Positions 36,128 through 47,389 of a stretch of DNA of 64,000 nt are shown piece after piece. The notes beneath the pieces were generated by a model that worked only from the letters and a program-made list of their open reading frames with translations, was not told the DNA's origin and did no database searches. The position numbers and the translations under genes are program-made. The stretch comes from DASQFU01 sp035632955. Its GTDB lineage: Bacteria; Eisenbacteria; RBG-16-71-46. Numbering within the stretch: position 1 is the stretch's first letter; every line of letters starts with the position of its first letter. The DNA is taken from contig DASQFU010000211.1 of the NCBI GenBank assembly GCA_035632955.1, positions 1 through 64,000 of the forward strand, given 5' to 3'.

Positions 36128-39100
36128 TCAGCGCACTTGCTCGGTGCGCCCAGCGCCGCTGGCCATCACCGGATCACCAATCAAGGCGCGTACCCGATGC
36201 GTGCCGCCGTCATCGAGCAAGGGGATCGCTCCCGCCTCGACTGGAACGCCGTCGAGCTCGGCTTCGGAGATTCCGCGCGACCGGCTCTGCGGATTCTCGA
36301 CCCGGATTTCGTAGCGCGTATTCCCGAAGCGCAGCACCACCGAGAATCCAGACCACGCGAAGGGAATGCACGGGTTCAAGGCGAGCGTCGTGCCGCGACG
36401 CTCGAGGCCGAGGATGGCCTCGAGCCCGGCACGATACATCCAGCTCGCCGATCCCGTGTACCAGGTCCATCCACCACGTCCGGCGTGAGCGGCATGCGCG
36501 TACACGTCCGCCGCGACCACGTACGGCTCCACCTTGTAGCGGATGACGTCGGCCGGGGTGCGCGCATGGTTGATGGGATTGAGGAGATGGAAGAGCTCGA
36601 CCGCCTCGTCGCCGCTGCCGAGACGCGCCACCGCGATCACCGCCCACAGCGCGGCATGCGTGTATTGGCCTCCGTTCTCGCGCACCCCCGGCACATAGCC
36701 CTTGATGTAGCCGGGATCTGTTGCGGACGTGTCGAAAGGCGGGGTCAGCAGCAGGATGACTCGGGTGTCGCGACGCACGAGCTGGCTGCGCACCGAGTCC
36801 ATCGCGCGCTCCGCGCGCCTAGGTGGCGCGACGCCGGACAGCACCGCCCATGACTGGGAGATGGAATCGATGCGGCACTCTTCGTTCTGGGCCGAGCCGA
36901 GCGGCGTCCCGTCGTCGAAGTAGGCGCGCCGGTACCAATTGCCGTCCCATGCTTGCTCGAGAACGGTGGCGAGCCGGCCCAACTCGTTGCGATAGCGAAC
37001 GGCGCGTTCGAGATCACCGCGGTGCTCGGCCAGGTCGGAGAAATCCGTCAGCACCCTCGCGAGGAACCAGCCCAGCCACACGCTTTCCCCCCGGCCTTCC
37101 CGGCCGACCCGGTTCATTCCATCGTTCCAGTCCCCACTGCCGATGAGCGGAAGTCCGTGTGATCCCGACGTGAGGCTGCGATCGATCGCGCGCAGGCAAT
37201 GCTCGTAGATCGTTCCGTCTTCACGCGACGTTTCCGGACGGCCGAACGCCTCGTGCTGTCCGGGTTCGAGCGGTGGCGCCGTCAGGAAGGGCGCACGCTC
37301 GTCGAGCAGCGCGCGATCCCCGGTCGAGACGACGTAGTTCGCGACGGCGTAAGGCAGCCACAACAGATCGTCGGAGCAGCGGCTGCGAATCCCCGCCCCC
37401 GAGTGCGCGTGCCACCAGTGCTGCACGTCGCCCTCGGCGAACTGCCGGCTCGCGGCGCGCAGCAGATGCTCGCGGTAGAGCTCGGGGGCGGCGAAGGTGA
37501 GCGCCGTCACGTCCTGGAGCTGATCGCGGAATCCATACGCGCCGCCGGGCTGATAGTAGGCGGTGCGCGCCCACAACCGGCTCGAGACGGACTGGTAGAG
37601 GAGCCAACGATTCATCAGGATGTCGAACGAGTCGTCCGGCGTATGGATTTCGACCGCGCCGAGACGTTCCTCCCAGGAGCGCTCGACCTCCGCGAGCGCC
37701 GCGAGCGCAGCGGCGACCGAACCATGCTCGCGCACCATCCGGACGGCCGTTTCGCGATCTTCACCTTGCCCGAGCAGGAAGACGATCTGGCGGGTCTCGC
37801 CGCGCGCGAGCTCGACCGCCACGTGAAGCGCAGCGCACGGATCGAGCCCGGCGCCGAAGGCGTTCGACAGCACCGTGCGGCCGAGCGCCGCCGGCCGTGC
37901 CATCGTGCCGTTCCGACCGAGGAACTCCAGCCGGTCACCGGTCGCCGATCGCACCGCGCCGGCATGCGCGAACGCGACCCGGCCTCCGAACCCCTGGTTG
38001 TACGGGTTCTGAGCCAGCACCGCCGCCGAGTCGGCATCCCATTCGGTTCGCACGTGCAAGTGCTCGCCGGGACGCGGTGGCGACAGCGCCCATTCGTTGT
38101 AGCCGAAGGCGCTCAGCCGGCGCGGTCGATCGCTGTGATTGGCAATCGTGAGCAACGCGAACCGCACCGGTTCCGAGGCGTGCACGAACAGCGCGAGCTC
38201 GTGCCGGATGCCGCGCCGACGGTGGACGTAACGCGTCACGCCGGCGCCGTGGCGCACCAGCCAGCGCCCGCCGTCCGGTTCGCGGCGCATCGGACCGGGA
38301 GTCGCGCCCCACACCTCGCCGGTCTCGTCGTCGCGCAGATACACCGCCTCCCCGGTCGCCTCGGTCACCGGGTCGTTGGCGAACGGCGTGAGTCGATTCT
38401 CGCGACTGTTCTCGCACCAGGTATACGCGGGGCCGGCCGCCGCCACGACGGTTCCAAAGCGCGGATTGGCGAGCACGTTGGCCCACGGCAGCGGGGTCTG
38501 CTCCGCGCCGTTCAGCACGATCGCATACTCGCGACCGTCGGCCGTGAACCCGCCGCGCCCATTCCAATGCGTGAGCTCCGGCATCTCGATCTCGGATCCG
38601 GCATCGACGCCGGTTTCATCGGCGGAAGGCCTTCGCACCTCGAGCGGCGGCGGCCATTCGGGCTCGTCATAAGGGCGTTCAAGGTGATCTTCGACGCTTC
38701 CGGCATCGCCGCTCAGAACCGCGCGCGCCACGCTCGAGAGCAGGATGTGGTCGGCATCCCGGAGCCCATCGCCGCTCAGCAGGAACGCACCGCCGGTCCG
38801 GTTCTTCCAGGCTCCCCAGGGCCCGCCTTCGAGCAACTCGCCGAGCTGCTCGTGGATCGCGTTGCGATAGCTCACGGGATGCTCGTTCAGGATCACGACG
38901 TCCGCGCTCAGGCCTTTCAGGCGCCAGTAGTCCTGCGCTCGAAGCACCTGTCGCACCAGCGGCAGGTCGTCCGGCTCCAGAACCCGGACCAGCAGAATCG
39001 GCAGATCGCCCGAAATGCCATGGGTCCAAAGACCCGCCTGGCCGAGCGTGTTGCGCGCGCGGACCGCAGCGGCGGCGCCCAGGGAGCGGTCCGTGTAGAG

Positions 39101-42100
39101 GACGCGCGATGCCAGGCGCTCGTAGAGCTGCGCTTCCTCGACCGGAATGCCGAGGTGCCGCAGCGCGATCGAGCCCTGGGTCGTGGCGAGCGCGAACGTG
39201 CGTGGCGCGGAGGTCGGGTCGGCGTACTTCATGCACAGAGCGATCGCCGCCTCGCGATCGGTGGCCAACCCGGTCGCGAACGAGACCCTCGCGAACCCGC
39301 CCGGCGCCAGGCGAATGCGCTGCCTGAGGCTCAAGATCGGGTCGAGCGTCGCGCCGGTCGTGCCGGTCAGCGGCCGGCCGTCGAGTGCGATCGGATCCTC
39401 CGGTCCACGCCCCCGACCTAGAAAGCGCGCCCGATCGGTCTCCCATTCCACCGCGCTCTGAGTACGGCCTTCCATGCTCAACACGTGCATGGCCCAGGCG
39501 CCGGGCTCGTCGGCGGATCGCCGCCGCCTTCCGCACAGAAGCGAAGACGTCTCCGGACGGCACTCGGTCTCCAGAAACAGCTTGCCGAACACCGGGTGCG
39601 CGAGATCGTCCAAGCGGGAAACCAGAGCCACTTCGACGTAACTCGTGATCTCGATCTCGCGCAGATGCGGACTCCGGTTGGTGAGAGACAGGCGTCGCAC
39701 TTCGACGTCGTCCTCGGGAGAGACCGCGATCTCGAGCAGGGTGTCGATCTCCTCGGCGCGCTGCTGAATCACGGCCTTTTCGGCGAAGAACGTGGTCCGG
39801 TATTCGTCGGCCTCGTGGCGCATCGGTTGATAGGTCGCGGACCAAACGGCACCACTTCGCACGTCGCGCAGATAGAGATATTGGCCACCGGGGTCGCTGA
39901 TCGCGTCTTCCCGCTGCCGCGTCACCGCCAGACCGCGACAGGTGCTGGCGCCCCCACCGGCATTGGTGACGACCGAGACGTAGCGGCCATTGGAAAGGAA
40001 GGCCGCGTGTGGATAGCGGGTATGCGGGGTGCGGAAGCGTCGCGGCAGGATCGGCGGGATCGGAGGCGCGACACGCGTGACCTCGATCGGCCGCGGCCGG
40101 GTGACGGGTACGAAGCGCGGAACGCGCTCCTGGAGCAGCAACTCGGTCGCTTGAACGCGCGCGTCGGCGTGGAAGCGGGACACCATCAGACCGTTCGATA
40201 TCGCGTTGGCGAGCGCCACCATGGACATCCCCTGATGGTGCGCAAAGAAGGACCTGACCGGCACGGCTCGGGATTGGGTTCGAGGCGCCGGCGGGCTCTC
40301 CCGGGTCTCGTAGTTCTCGCGCGGCGTGTAGTCCAATGCTTCGTAGAATCCGTACGCGCCCTCGGCGCCTTCGCGGGCAAGGCGCCGAAGATTCGCCGCG
40401 GCCTCGCCGGGGACTACCATCGCGGCCAGCGCCGTCGCGTACGGCGCGATCACCAGATCCTCGGCCAAACCGCGTTTCAACCCCAGCTCGGGCACGCCAA
40501 ACGCCTTGTACTGGTAGGTGCCATACCGATCCACGAGGTTGAACGCCGACTCGGAGATCCCCCAGGGCACGCCGTGAGCGCGGGCGTGCTCGATCTGGGC
40601 GCGCACGGAGGCGCGGTGCGAACGATGAAGTAGCGTGTCCGGATAGCTCCGCATCACCAGGAGCGGCATCAGGTATTCGAACATCGACCCGCTCCACGAG
40701 ACCAGCGTCGGCATGCCGCCGATACTCACCAGCGCTCGTCCGAGCTGGAACCAGTGTTCCTGTGGAACGTCGCCCTTGGCGATCGCGACGAAGCTCGCCA
40801 GCCGCGCCTCCGAAGCGAGCAGATCGTAGTTCGAGGCGTCGAGGCGCCCCGGTCCTTCGACGTCGGCGAGCCGGAACCCGATCGAGAAGATTCGCCGATC
40901 GCGGTCGTAGAGGAAGGCGAAGTTCATCGCTCGAGCGAGCGCGTCCACCCGGTCCGCGAGCGCGGCCCGCCGCTCGTTCCATGGTTGCCGCGGTTCGAGA
41001 TCGGGCGACTCGCGGAGCTGGCGCAGGAGCCCCTCGCCGTGCCACGCCACTTCGGCGGCATCGGGGCCCGCGAGCGAATCCAGATCGAGCGCTTCCAGCG
41101 CCTGCTCGAGCGCACTCGTCCTCGAGGCCTCGCCCGGGGTATCCGGCGGCTCCGAGGCGATCCCGGCCCGCATGGCTTCCACCTCACGACGCGCCGTCGC
41201 GACGCGTTCGAGGGCTGGGCGATCCAGGCGCGTCCCGGCCAGCGATTCGAGACTCTCTCCCAGCAGCAGCACGGTATCGGCGATCGCGGACACGCGACGC
41301 GGGTCGGTGGGCCCCAGGTCATCGAGACGGCGCAGACCCTCGGCGAGCGCAATCAGCGATCCCGCCAGATTGGCGCTGTCGACGGTCGAGACGTACCGGG
41401 GCTGGAGCGGGGCCAGGCTCGTGGTGTCGTACCAGTTGAGCAGATGCCCTTCGTGCCGCTCGAGTCCTTCGAGTGTGGTGATCGTGCGCTCGATCCGCTC
41501 GAGCGTCTCCCGAGCGCCGATGAATCCGAGATCGTGCGCCGAGAGCGTCGCGAGCAATCCCATGCCGATGTTGGTCGGCGACGTGCGGTGCGCCGTCCCG
41601 CGATCGAGATGCTCTTGAACGTTGTCGGGTGGCAGCCAATGCTCGGCTTCGGTGACGAAGGTGTCGAAATACTTCCACGTCCGGGCCGCAACGCGCCTCA
41701 AGTACGCTCGGTCGCGTGGTTCGAGCACGATCGCGCGCGCCGTGGGCGGCCGGCTCAACCAAAACGCCACGATCGGCGAGACGATCCACAGCGCGAGCAG
41801 CGGCGCCGCCGTCGGGAGCGCCGGGGCCCGAAACGCGGCCGCGGCCATGAACAGCGCGAAGGCGACCGCTGGACCCGCCCACATGCCATTCGCGAACGCG
41901 CGCAGACGCTGGCTGCGGGTCAACCCGGTCGCTCGCGCCGCGGCCGTCGCGGCGGTCTCCCACTCGAGCATCCTCCGCTGAGTGATGATCAGACGGACCA
42001 GCGTGAGCGCGATCGCATGGACCATCTCGTAGGAGTGATAGGCGAGCAGCGTGATGTCGAGCAGCGCCTGAGCGCCCGCCGTTTCGAGCTCTTCCCGCAC

Positions 42101-44719
42101 GTCGCGCAGGAACACCCCGATGGACTGCTGCGGCCTCGGCCCCCGCAATGCACGCATCAATTGTGGATAGATCGGAAAGCCCATCACCCCGACGATCGCG
42201 AGCGTCCAAATCCAAGCGGCTCCCGGCAACCACGTCCACGCCGACGCCAGGAGTGCGAGCATGCCCGGCGCCACCAGACTGCGTCTCAGATTGTCGAGGA
42301 TCTTCCAGCGGCTGATGAGCGGGAGCCGGTTGCGCTCGACGCCGTGACGCGCGGGCACCCACGGGAAGAGCCAGAACAGAATCTGCCAGTCGCCCCGCAC
42401 CCAGCGGCGCTGGCGACCGGCGTGGGCGAGCACGCTCGAAGGAAAGTCGTCCACCACCTCGACGTCGGAGACGAGGGCGGTTCGGGCGTAGAGGCCTTCG
42501 AACAGGTCGTGCGAGAGCAGCGCGTTCTCGGGCACACGTCCCGCGAGGGCCGCACGGAACGCGTCGACGTCGTAGAGCCCTTTGCCGGTGAAGATCCCTT
42601 CGTTGAACAGGTCCTGATACACGTCCGAGACGGCGGTCGTGTACGGGTCCACTCCGGTATGCCCGGCGTAGACGCGCGCGAACAGCGAGCCCGCGGCGCT
42701 CGCCATGGTGACGCTGACCCGCGGCTGGAGGATCCCGTAGCCGCGAGTCACCCGGCCGAGTCGCGGATCGAACAACGGACGATTGAGCGGGTGGCGGATG
42801 ATTCCAATCAGCTGACGGGCGGCATCACGAGGCAACCGCGTGTCGGCATCCAGGGTGATGCAGTAGCGGACTTTCTCGAGCATCGAGGGGTCGCCGACGA
42901 CGACGCGGAACGAGGTGTCGGTCGCGCCGCGCAGCAGGGCATTGAACTCTTCGATCTTCCCGCGCTTCCGCTCCCAACCCATCCACACGCCTTCGCGCGC
43001 GTTCCATCGCCGGGGTCGATGGACGAGGTAGAACCGATCCGGTCCACCCCGGGCGTGGCGGGCATTCAGGGCCGTGATCCCGTCCCGCGCGATCGCAAGG
43101 ATTCCCTCGTCCTCGGGCTGCTGCGCTGCGGTCGCATCGGGGAAGTCGGTGAGCAGGGCGAAGTGAACGTTGGCATCCAGGTTCCCGAGCGCCTGGACCT
43201 CGAGGTGCTCGACCAGCGACTTCGCGTTTCGCCCGCTGCCGAGGAGCGTGGGAACGATCACCATGGTGCGCGCGTCTTCTGGCACGCCGTGATGGAGCTC
43301 GATCCGCGGCAGACGCCTGGGTCGTGCAATCCGGTGGACGAGCCGCTGGACCAGCAACACCGCGATCTGATTCGCCGGTAGGAGCGCGAGCAGGCCGATC
43401 CACGGCCAGACGGCGTTCTCGGCACCGTGATCGCGTGCGTACAGAACCGCTGCAGCGATTCCCAGCGCGGTGATCGTCGCGATCGATCCGAGATAGAACC
43501 CCAGAGCGTTGCCGAAGGCCACGCGACGGATGCGATGCCGCCACTTCGGCGCATAGGCCACGTCCACCTCGAAGTCGCGACGACCGGGGCCGATCAAGTG
43601 GTATCCGACGTGCGCGCTGGCGTCGGCGTGGAGCGGATCCGTCGTCTGGCGTGCGCTCTCGATCGCGCGCAACGCCACCCGCACCTGAGCTTCGCCGCTC
43701 GGCTCGGACAACTCTTCGACCGCCTGGCGGTAGCGGTCGCGGCTCGCGAAGTCCATCTGTCCGTAGACTCCGGCCGGATCGCGCTGGAGCACCTGCTCCA
43801 TCAAGCTGACGCGCTCGACCGTGCGATTCCAATCGATCGTCGCGACCAGCCGCAGCGCGGTGATCGAGTTTCCCGTCGACACCTGCCCCATGGTTTGCCG
43901 CTGATGCTCGGCACGGACCGCCTGGTCGATGTCGAGCCCCTTCGCCTCCAGCCGGCGCTCGAGCTCGATCCTCAGCTCCGAAACCCGCGGCCCGAGCTCC
44001 CGCAGGCGCTGCTGGAGCTGGACCACGAACGCGTCCGAGAGCGATTCGGGGAGGGCTGGCAACGGGTCTTTCGGGCCGATCGATTCGAACCGCGCGAAGT
44101 ATCGGTCGGCCTCCGCGACGCCCGCGCGGCTTTCCATGATCTCGTGGGCGAGACGTCTCAGATTCTCGATCAGGCAGAGCTTGAGCATGCTCGGCCACGC
44201 CCACAGCTCGCCGAGCGTGAGCGGTGCCACGGTCTGGTAAGCGCTGACGAAGTGAGTCAGCCGGTGAAGATCGAAGCGCGCGTCGCTGTGGCTGATGAAC
44301 TCCAGCGCCATGGCATGGACGCGAGCCATGCCGGCCAGATCACGCGAGGCGAGTTTGGGAAGCTCGAGGTAGTAGCGCTGCGGGAGGTTCTTCCGCACCT
44401 CGTGGATCTCCGCTTCCACCAGGTGAAAGTTGTCCAGCAACCATTCCGCGGCCGGGGCCACGGCTTCGCCGCGACGCACGTTCTGCGCGAGGGCCCGATA
44501 GGCGTGGCGCAGGACGCGGGCATTCTCGTGAAGACGAGGGAGGAAACGGCGCGAGCGGCGGCGAGGATTGCGCGCGAGCGTATAACTCGCCGCCAGAACT
44601 CGAGCGCGCTCCTCGAGATGCTCGACGCTCAGAAGCTCGCTGCGAAGCGGGCCCGCACCCGAGCCGGCGGACCGTCGACTCGGGTCTCGCCATCTCCAGA
44701 GAACCGAGTCCATTCCCAT
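36128..44719 (-). CDS. ndvB: Cyclic beta-1,2-glucan synthase-like protein (GT84 + GH94)
   Basis: 2863 residues, close to the size of rhizobial NdvB/ChvB. The N-terminal region has membrane helices (about 400-460 and 800-1010) flanking a GT84 domain: [13 protein letters not shown] (DAD near 623) is the nucleotide-sugar and metal site, and [10 protein letters not shown] (near 770) is the processive-type motif. The C-terminal half is a GH94 phosphorylase domain with [34 protein letters not shown] (general-acid Asp near 2530) and [12 protein letters not shown]. In NdvB, UDP-glucose is polymerised at the inner membrane and the GH94 domain sets chain length. Cyclic beta-1,2-glucans act in osmoadaptation. 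Confidence in the family is high; the product ring size is unknown. Confidence 0.92.
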   Translation of the reverse strand: MGMDSVLWRWRDPSRRSAGSGAGPLRSELLSVEHLEERARVLAASYTLARNPRRRSRRFLPRLHENARVLRHAYRALAQNVRRGEAVAPAAEWLLDNFHLVEAEIHEVRKNLPQRYYLELPKLASRDLAGMARVHAMALEFISHSDARFDLHRLTHFVSAYQTVAPLTLGELWAWPSMLKLCLIENLRRLAHEIMESRAGVAEADRYFARFESIGPKDPLPALPESLSDAFVVQLQQRLRELGPRVSELRIELERRLEAKGLDIDQAVRAEHQRQTMGQVSTGNSITALRLVATIDWNRTVERVSLMEQVLQRDPAGVYGQMDFASRDRYRQAVEELSEPSGEAQVRVALRAIESARQTTDPLHADASAHVGYHLIGPGRRDFEVDVAYAPKWRHRIRRVAFGNALGFYLGSIATITALGIAAAVLYARDHGAENAVWPWIGLLALLPANQIAVLLVQRLVHRIARPRRLPRIELHHGVPEDARTMVIVPTLLGSGRNAKSLVEHLEVQALGNLDANVHFALLTDFPDATAAQQPEDEGILAIARDGITALNARHARGGPDRFYLVHRPRRWNAREGVWMGWERKRGKIEEFNALLRGATDTSFRVVVGDPSMLEKVRYCITLDADTRLPRDAARQLIGIIRHPLNRPLFDPRLGRVTRGYGILQPRVSVTMASAAGSLFARVYAGHTGVDPYTTAVSDVYQDLFNEGIFTGKGLYDVDAFRAALAGRVPENALLSHDLFEGLYARTALVSDVEVVDDFPSSVLAHAGRQRRWVRGDWQILFWLFPWVPARHGVERNRLPLISRWKILDNLRRSLVAPGMLALLASAWTWLPGAAWIWTLAIVGVMGFPIYPQLMRALRGPRPQQSIGVFLRDVREELETAGAQALLDITLLAYHSYEMVHAIALTLVRLIITQRRMLEWETAATAAARATGLTRSQRLRAFANGMWAGPAVAFALFMAAAAFRAPALPTAAPLLALWIVSPIVAFWLSRPPTARAIVLEPRDRAYLRRVAARTWKYFDTFVTEAEHWLPPDNVQEHLDRGTAHRTSPTNIGMGLLATLSAHDLGFIGARETLERIERTITTLEGLERHEGHLLNWYDTTSLAPLQPRYVSTVDSANLAGSLIALAEGLRRLDDLGPTDPRRVSAIADTVLLLGESLESLAGTRLDRPALERVATARREVEAMRAGIASEPPDTPGEASRTSALEQALEALDLDSLAGPDAAEVAWHGEGLLRQLRESPDLEPRQPWNERRAALADRVDALARAMNFAFLYDRDRRIFSIGFRLADVEGPGRLDASNYDLLASEARLASFVAIAKGDVPQEHWFQLGRALVSIGGMPTLVSWSGSMFEYLMPLLVMRSYPDTLLHRSHRASVRAQIEHARAHGVPWGISESAFNLVDRYGTYQYKAFGVPELGLKRGLAEDLVIAPYATALAAMVVPGEAAANLRRLAREGAEGAYGFYEALDYTPRENYETRESPPAPRTQSRAVPVRSFFAHHQGMSMVALANAISNGLMVSRFHADARVQATELLLQERVPRFVPVTRPRPIEVTRVAPPIPPILPRRFRTPHTRYPHAAFLSNGRYVSVVTNAGGGASTCRGLAVTRQREDAISDPGGQYLYLRDVRSGAVWSATYQPMRHEADEYRTTFFAEKAVIQQRAEEIDTLLEIAVSPEDDVEVRRLSLTNRSPHLREIEITSYVEVALVSRLDDLAHPVFGKLFLETECRPETSSLLCGRRRRSADEPGAWAMHVLSMEGRTQSAVEWETDRARFLGRGRGPEDPIALDGRPLTGTTGATLDPILSLRQRIRLAPGGFARVSFATGLATDREAAIALCMKYADPTSAPRTFALATTQGSIALRHLGIPVEEAQLYERLASRVLYTDRSLGAAAAVRARNTLGQAGLWTHGISGDLPILLVRVLEPDDLPLVRQVLRAQDYWRLKGLSADVVILNEHPVSYRNAIHEQLGELLEGGPWGAWKNRTGGAFLLSGDGLRDADHILLSSVARAVLSGDAGSVEDHLERPYDEPEWPPPLEVRRPSADETGVDAGSEIEMPELTHWNGRGGFTADGREYAIVLNGAEQTPLPWANVLANPRFGTVVAAAGPAYTWCENSRENRLTPFANDPVTEATGEAVYLRDDETGEVWGATPGPMRREPDGGRWLVRHGAGVTRYVHRRRGIRHELALFVHASEPVRFALLTIANHSDRPRRLSAFGYNEWALSPPRPGEHLHVRTEWDADSAAVLAQNPYNQGFGGRVAFAHAGAVRSATGDRLEFLGRNGTMARPAALGRTVLSNAFGAGLDPCAALHVAVELARGETRQIVFLLGQGEDRETAVRMVREHGSVAAALAALAEVERSWEERLGAVEIHTPDDSFDILMNRWLLYQSVSSRLWARTAYYQPGGAYGFRDQLQDVTALTFAAPELYREHLLRAASRQFAEGDVQHWWHAHSGAGIRSRCSDDLLWLPYAVANYVVSTGDRALLDERAPFLTAPPLEPGQHEAFGRPETSREDGTIYEHCLRAIDRSLTSGSHGLPLIGSGDWNDGMNRVGREGRGESVWLGWFLARVLTDFSDLAEHRGDLERAVRYRNELGRLATVLEQAWDGNWYRRAYFDDGTPLGSAQNEECRIDSISQSWAVLSGVAPPRRAERAMDSVRSQLVRRDTRVILLLTPPFDTSATDPGYIKGYVPGVRENGGQYTHAALWAVIAVARLGSGDEAVELFHLLNPINHARTPADVIRYKVEPYVVAADVYAHAAHAGRGGWTWYTGSASWMYRAGLEAILGLERRGTTLALNPCIPFAWSGFSVVLRFGNTRYEIRVENPQSRSRGISEAELDGVPVEAGAIPLLDDGGTHRVRALIGDPVMASGAGRTEQVR

Positions 44720-44776
44720 GTGAACCGCGTTTTCGTTAGACCTGGGGGACGGTCGGCGCCGTTAGAAACCCACGCG

Positions 44777-45013
44777 TCACTTGGGTCGCGGCGCCGGAGG
44801 GATGGCGTCGAGGTCGAGCTGCCGGTACATCGCGATCAACTCTTCGTGAGTGATGAGCACCAGGCCCTTGCACTTCCGGCACTTGAGCTCGAGGCCCTCG
44901 CGCACCACTCGGGCCAGCATCGAGCCGCACGCGCAGCGGCATCGATCGCCGCTCGGCGTCATGCGGGCGGCGTTCGAGGACAGGCGAGGGATGCGGAACT
45001 CCTGAGGCTTCAC
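44777..45013 (-). CDS. Small Com-like zinc-finger protein
   Basis: 78 residues from GTG 45013; an ATG at 44962 would give 61. The extra N-terminal codons keep the strong third-position GC of coding DNA, so I prefer the longer form. RCRCACGSMLARVV and LELKCRKCKGLVLI carry four or five cysteines arranged like the Mu Com zinc finger, a translational regulator. The remainder is a short acidic helix and a Pro-rich tail. It lies 57 bp upstream of the large glucan-synthase-like gene on the same strand and could be co-transcribed with it. Confidence 0.6.
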   Translation of the reverse strand: MKPQEFRIPRLSSNAARMTPSGDRCRCACGSMLARVVREGLELKCRKCKGLVLITHEELIAMYRQLDLDAIPPAPRPK

Positions 45014-45057
45014 GAGGCCGGCGATGGTAGGTGCCTCGTTCCGTGAGGTCAAGCGCC

Positions 45058-45112
45058 GCGACGTTCCGTCGACGCGACGTTCCGTGTGACGCGACGCCGT
45101 CGCGACGTTCCG
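45058..45112. repeat. Three direct copies of GCGACGTTCCG in the divergent promoter region
   Basis: Exact copies lie at 45058-45068, 45074-45084 and 45102-45112, with a degenerate copy at 45091. They occupy the 153-bp gap between the divergent Com-like gene (start 45013) and the GT-C gene (start 45167). Spacings of 16 and 28 bp suggest iterons for a DNA-binding regulator. Confidence 0.6.
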
Positions 45113-45166
45113 CCGGTGATATCTTGCGCTGCACGCCCGATCGTTCGGACCCACTCCCGCCCACTG

Positions 45167-46444
45167 ATGCCACGCACGCCACGCTCTGCCGCACCCAGAC
45201 CTTCTCCGCGCCCCTCGTTTGCGGCCATCCACGTCTCGGTCGCGCTCGTGATCGTGGCCGGGTGGGTGCTGCGCGCCGCCCTGCCCGGGGTATCGGTGCA
45301 CACTCCCGACGAAGGCGTGTACGCCTCCTATGCCACCACGCTCTATCGCGACGGCCTCGGCTCGGTCCCCGGCATGCTCCGGACGTACAACCAGACTCCG
45401 GAGTTGTGGGTCTATCCCTCGCCGGTCCGGGTCGGATACCTCTGGATCCTGACCGGAGCGATGCACCTCACGCAGACGGCGAACCTCGAGATCACCACCG
45501 CCGTCTCCGCGGTGTTCAGCGGCCTCTCGCTCGTGCTCCTGGCGTGGATCGCCTACCGTTTCTTCGACCCCTGGGTGGCGCTCGTCTCGCTGTTGTTTCT
45601 CGCGGTCTCCCCGCTCGATCTCGCGATCGCGCGCCGCACGTGGCAGGAAGCGGTGGTCGCATGCTTCGCCCTCGCCCTGGTCGGCGCTGCGCTCGCCGCG
45701 ATGCGGCAACGCTCCTCTCCCGGCTGGGCGGTCGCGTTGCTGGTGCTCGGCGGCTACGCGCTGCTGATCAAGGAGACGAACTCGATCGTGTTCGCGCTGT
45801 GCGCACTCGGCCTCGCGGTCGCCTGGATCGCTCGCGGACGCCGGCGCGCCGCATGTCTCTTGCTTGGCGGCGCAGCGGCAACCGTCGTCGCCAGTGCGAC
45901 GGTGCTGGTCGCGACCGCGGGCGGTATCGACGAGCTGCGCGCCGTCTACGCGCGGCTGTTCGTCAGCGGTCAGGCCACGGAATACTTTCGCAAGTATCAG
46001 ACCGGAGGCCCGATGTACTACGTGAAGGGTCTCGGCATTCTGCACCCGGCACCGTTCCTCCTCGGCTTCGTGGGGTGCGTGTTGGCGATCCTGCCCGAAC
46101 GATGGGCGCGCGTTCTGAGCGCGGATTCCGAACGCCTGCGCGCGCTGCGCTTCACGAGCGTGTACGTACTCGGTTTCAGCGCGGTTGCGCTCCTGCACAC
46201 GCAGAAGAATCTCCGGTTCCTGAGCGTGATCTATGCTCCGGCGTACCTGATGGCGGCCGCGCTAGTGCAGGCGATCGCCCGAGGCGTCGCGCTGAGACTG
46301 CCTCGTTCCCGCGCCCGTGTTGCCGTCGCGGTGCTCGGTCTATCGCTGGTCGTTTTGGCGGGGTTCGACTTGCAGCGCTTCATCCGCTACTTCGTGGCCG
46401 AAGGTATTCCGGATCTCGCCACCCCGTGGTTCACGAAGCGCTGA
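45167..46444 (+). CDS. GT-C fold glycosyltransferase (ArnT/PMT-like) membrane protein
   Basis: 425 residues from ATG 45167, about ten membrane helices. After helix 1 comes SVHTPDEGVYASYATTLYRD, whose Asp-Glu matches the essential DE of PMT/ArnT enzymes in the first periplasmic loop. A later loop has YQTGGPMYYVKGLGILHPAP. This family transfers sugars from polyprenyl phosphates to lipid A, proteins or polysaccharide. The exact acceptor is unknown. It overlaps the convergent DUF1330 gene by 14 bp. A TATCTT at 45120-45125 could be its -10 box. Confidence 0.85.
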   Translation: MPRTPRSAAPRPSPRPSFAAIHVSVALVIVAGWVLRAALPGVSVHTPDEGVYASYATTLYRDGLGSVPGMLRTYNQTPELWVYPSPVRVGYLWILTGAMHLTQTANLEITTAVSAVFSGLSLVLLAWIAYRFFDPWVALVSLLFLAVSPLDLAIARRTWQEAVVACFALALVGAALAAMRQRSSPGWAVALLVLGGYALLIKETNSIVFALCALGLAVAWIARGRRRAACLLLGGAAATVVASATVLVATAGGIDELRAVYARLFVSGQATEYFRKYQTGGPMYYVKGLGILHPAPFLLGFVGCVLAILPERWARVLSADSERLRALRFTSVYVLGFSAVALLHTQKNLRFLSVIYAPAYLMAAALVQAIARGVALRLPRSRARVAVAVLGLSLVVLAGFDLQRFIRYFVAEGIPDLATPWFTKR

Positions 46445-46739
46445 CCGGCGGCGCCAAGCCCTCGACGATCACGAGCTGTGTGCGCGCGGTTGCCTGACGG
46501 ATCGACTTCAGCACCGCGTACTCGATCGAGTCCCACCACGCTTTCGCCTGGGCCGCGGTCGGAAACTCCAAAACGACCAGACGCTCGGGCGTCCAGTCAC
46601 CTTCGAGCACGTGCACGGATCCACCGCGCGCCAGGTAGCGTCCGCCGTGGGCGGCGATCGTCGGGGGCACGGCGTTCTTGTACTCCTCGTATCGCGCGGG
46701 ATCGACGACCGAGACGTTCGCGATGACGTAGGCAGGCAT
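46431..46739 (-). CDS. DUF1330 family protein
   Basis: 102 residues from ATG 46739 with an AGGAG site. The dimeric ferredoxin-like fold of DUF1330 is recognisable: AYVIANVSVVDPARYEEY, AAHGGRYLARGG, RLVVLEFPTAAQAKAWWDS. The function of the family is unknown; members resemble small monooxygenase or EthD-like proteins but lack a clear cofactor. It overlaps the GT-C gene tail to tail. Confidence 0.92.
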   Translation of the reverse strand: MPAYVIANVSVVDPARYEEYKNAVPPTIAAHGGRYLARGGSVHVLEGDWTPERLVVLEFPTAAQAKAWWDSIEYAVLKSIRQATARTQLVIVEGLAPPVSAS

Positions 46740-46780
46740 TGGATCTCCTGGACAGGGCGTGACGTTCGCGTCGCGCGTGG

Positions 46781-46796
46781 GGCCCATCGATGGGCC
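46781..46796. repeat. Perfect 16-bp palindrome GGCCCATCGATGGGCC
   Basis: Two 8-bp arms with no spacer, 42 bp upstream of the DUF1330 start and 12 bp past the tam-remnant stop. It could be an operator for the DUF1330 gene or part of a terminator for the remnant; there is no T-tract. Confidence 0.55.
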
Positions 46797-46807
46797 TCGG
46801 ACGATTC

Positions 46808-47275
46808 CTAGCGCTCGACGGTATAGAAGATGTCGCCGCTTGTCTCGTCCGCGGTCTCCGCCTGCACGGTCCACATCCGGCTCAGGAAATACTGGAGCCT
46901 GATCCGGCTCGCCGCGTCGAACAGCCCGACGCCATAGTTGACGTAGACTCCCGGGTGGATCGTGTAGGTTGCGTTCCATTCCGCGGGCTCCGTGTCGAGG
47001 GTCGCCTGCACCGTCGGCTGGTAGTAGCCCAACGGCTGGAGCGCGAGCTCGATCTCGCTGGTCGCCGTCTCGTGGAGCTGGCGGAGCTGTGGCTCGGTGC
47101 GATCGTCGCTCTCGGCCGCGCGCGATCCCCGTCATCGAGAGAGCGTTGCGCTTGAGCTCGCCATCGATGCCTTCGATCTCGGTGTCCACCGCGCGCGCCT
47201 GGGCGTGGCGTGCCGGCAACGGCATCGCCACCAGAATCGCGCACGACACGATGCGATGCGGTGAATCGTTCTCAC
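46808..47275 (-). pseudogene. Chimeric tamA'-'tamB remnant with frameshift
   Basis: Read leftward, a short signal segment (AILVAMPLPARHAQA) precedes VDTEIEGIDGELKRNALSM, the start of a TamA POTRA1 domain. The frame breaks near 47117-47123 (a GC-rich run) and resumes as TEPQLRQLHETATSEIELAL then QPLGYYQPTVQATLDTEP and YTIHPG, still POTRA1. It then passes directly into VYVNYGVGLFDAASRIRL, ETADETSGDIFYTVER, which is the C-terminal end of TamB. The rest of TamA (POTRA2-3 and barrel) and nearly all of TamB are missing. An in-frame deletion across a tamA-tamB operon explains this. A second frame change close to the GTG at 47275 is possible. Confidence 0.72.
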
Positions 47276-47389
47276 GTCCGAGTCTCCGCGTGGCATTGTC
47301 GATCGGCCCGATGCGGGCGAGAAAGCACAAGAGAGGCGCCGCGACCAGGCTCGGCTTCGCCCTCCGAAGCTCGCGAGCGCCGGAAAGAT

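Noticed and set aside
37199..39421. A 740-codon plus-strand frame within the same region
   Set aside because: Same antisense composition and no domain; it lies wholly inside the GH94-encoding part of the minus-strand gene.
40754..43381. An 875-codon open frame on the plus strand opposite the glucan-synthase-like gene
   Set aside because: It is rich in Arg/Gln/His and low in hydrophobic segments, as expected for an antisense frame of a GC-rich gene, while the minus-strand frame carries all GT84 and GH94 motifs.
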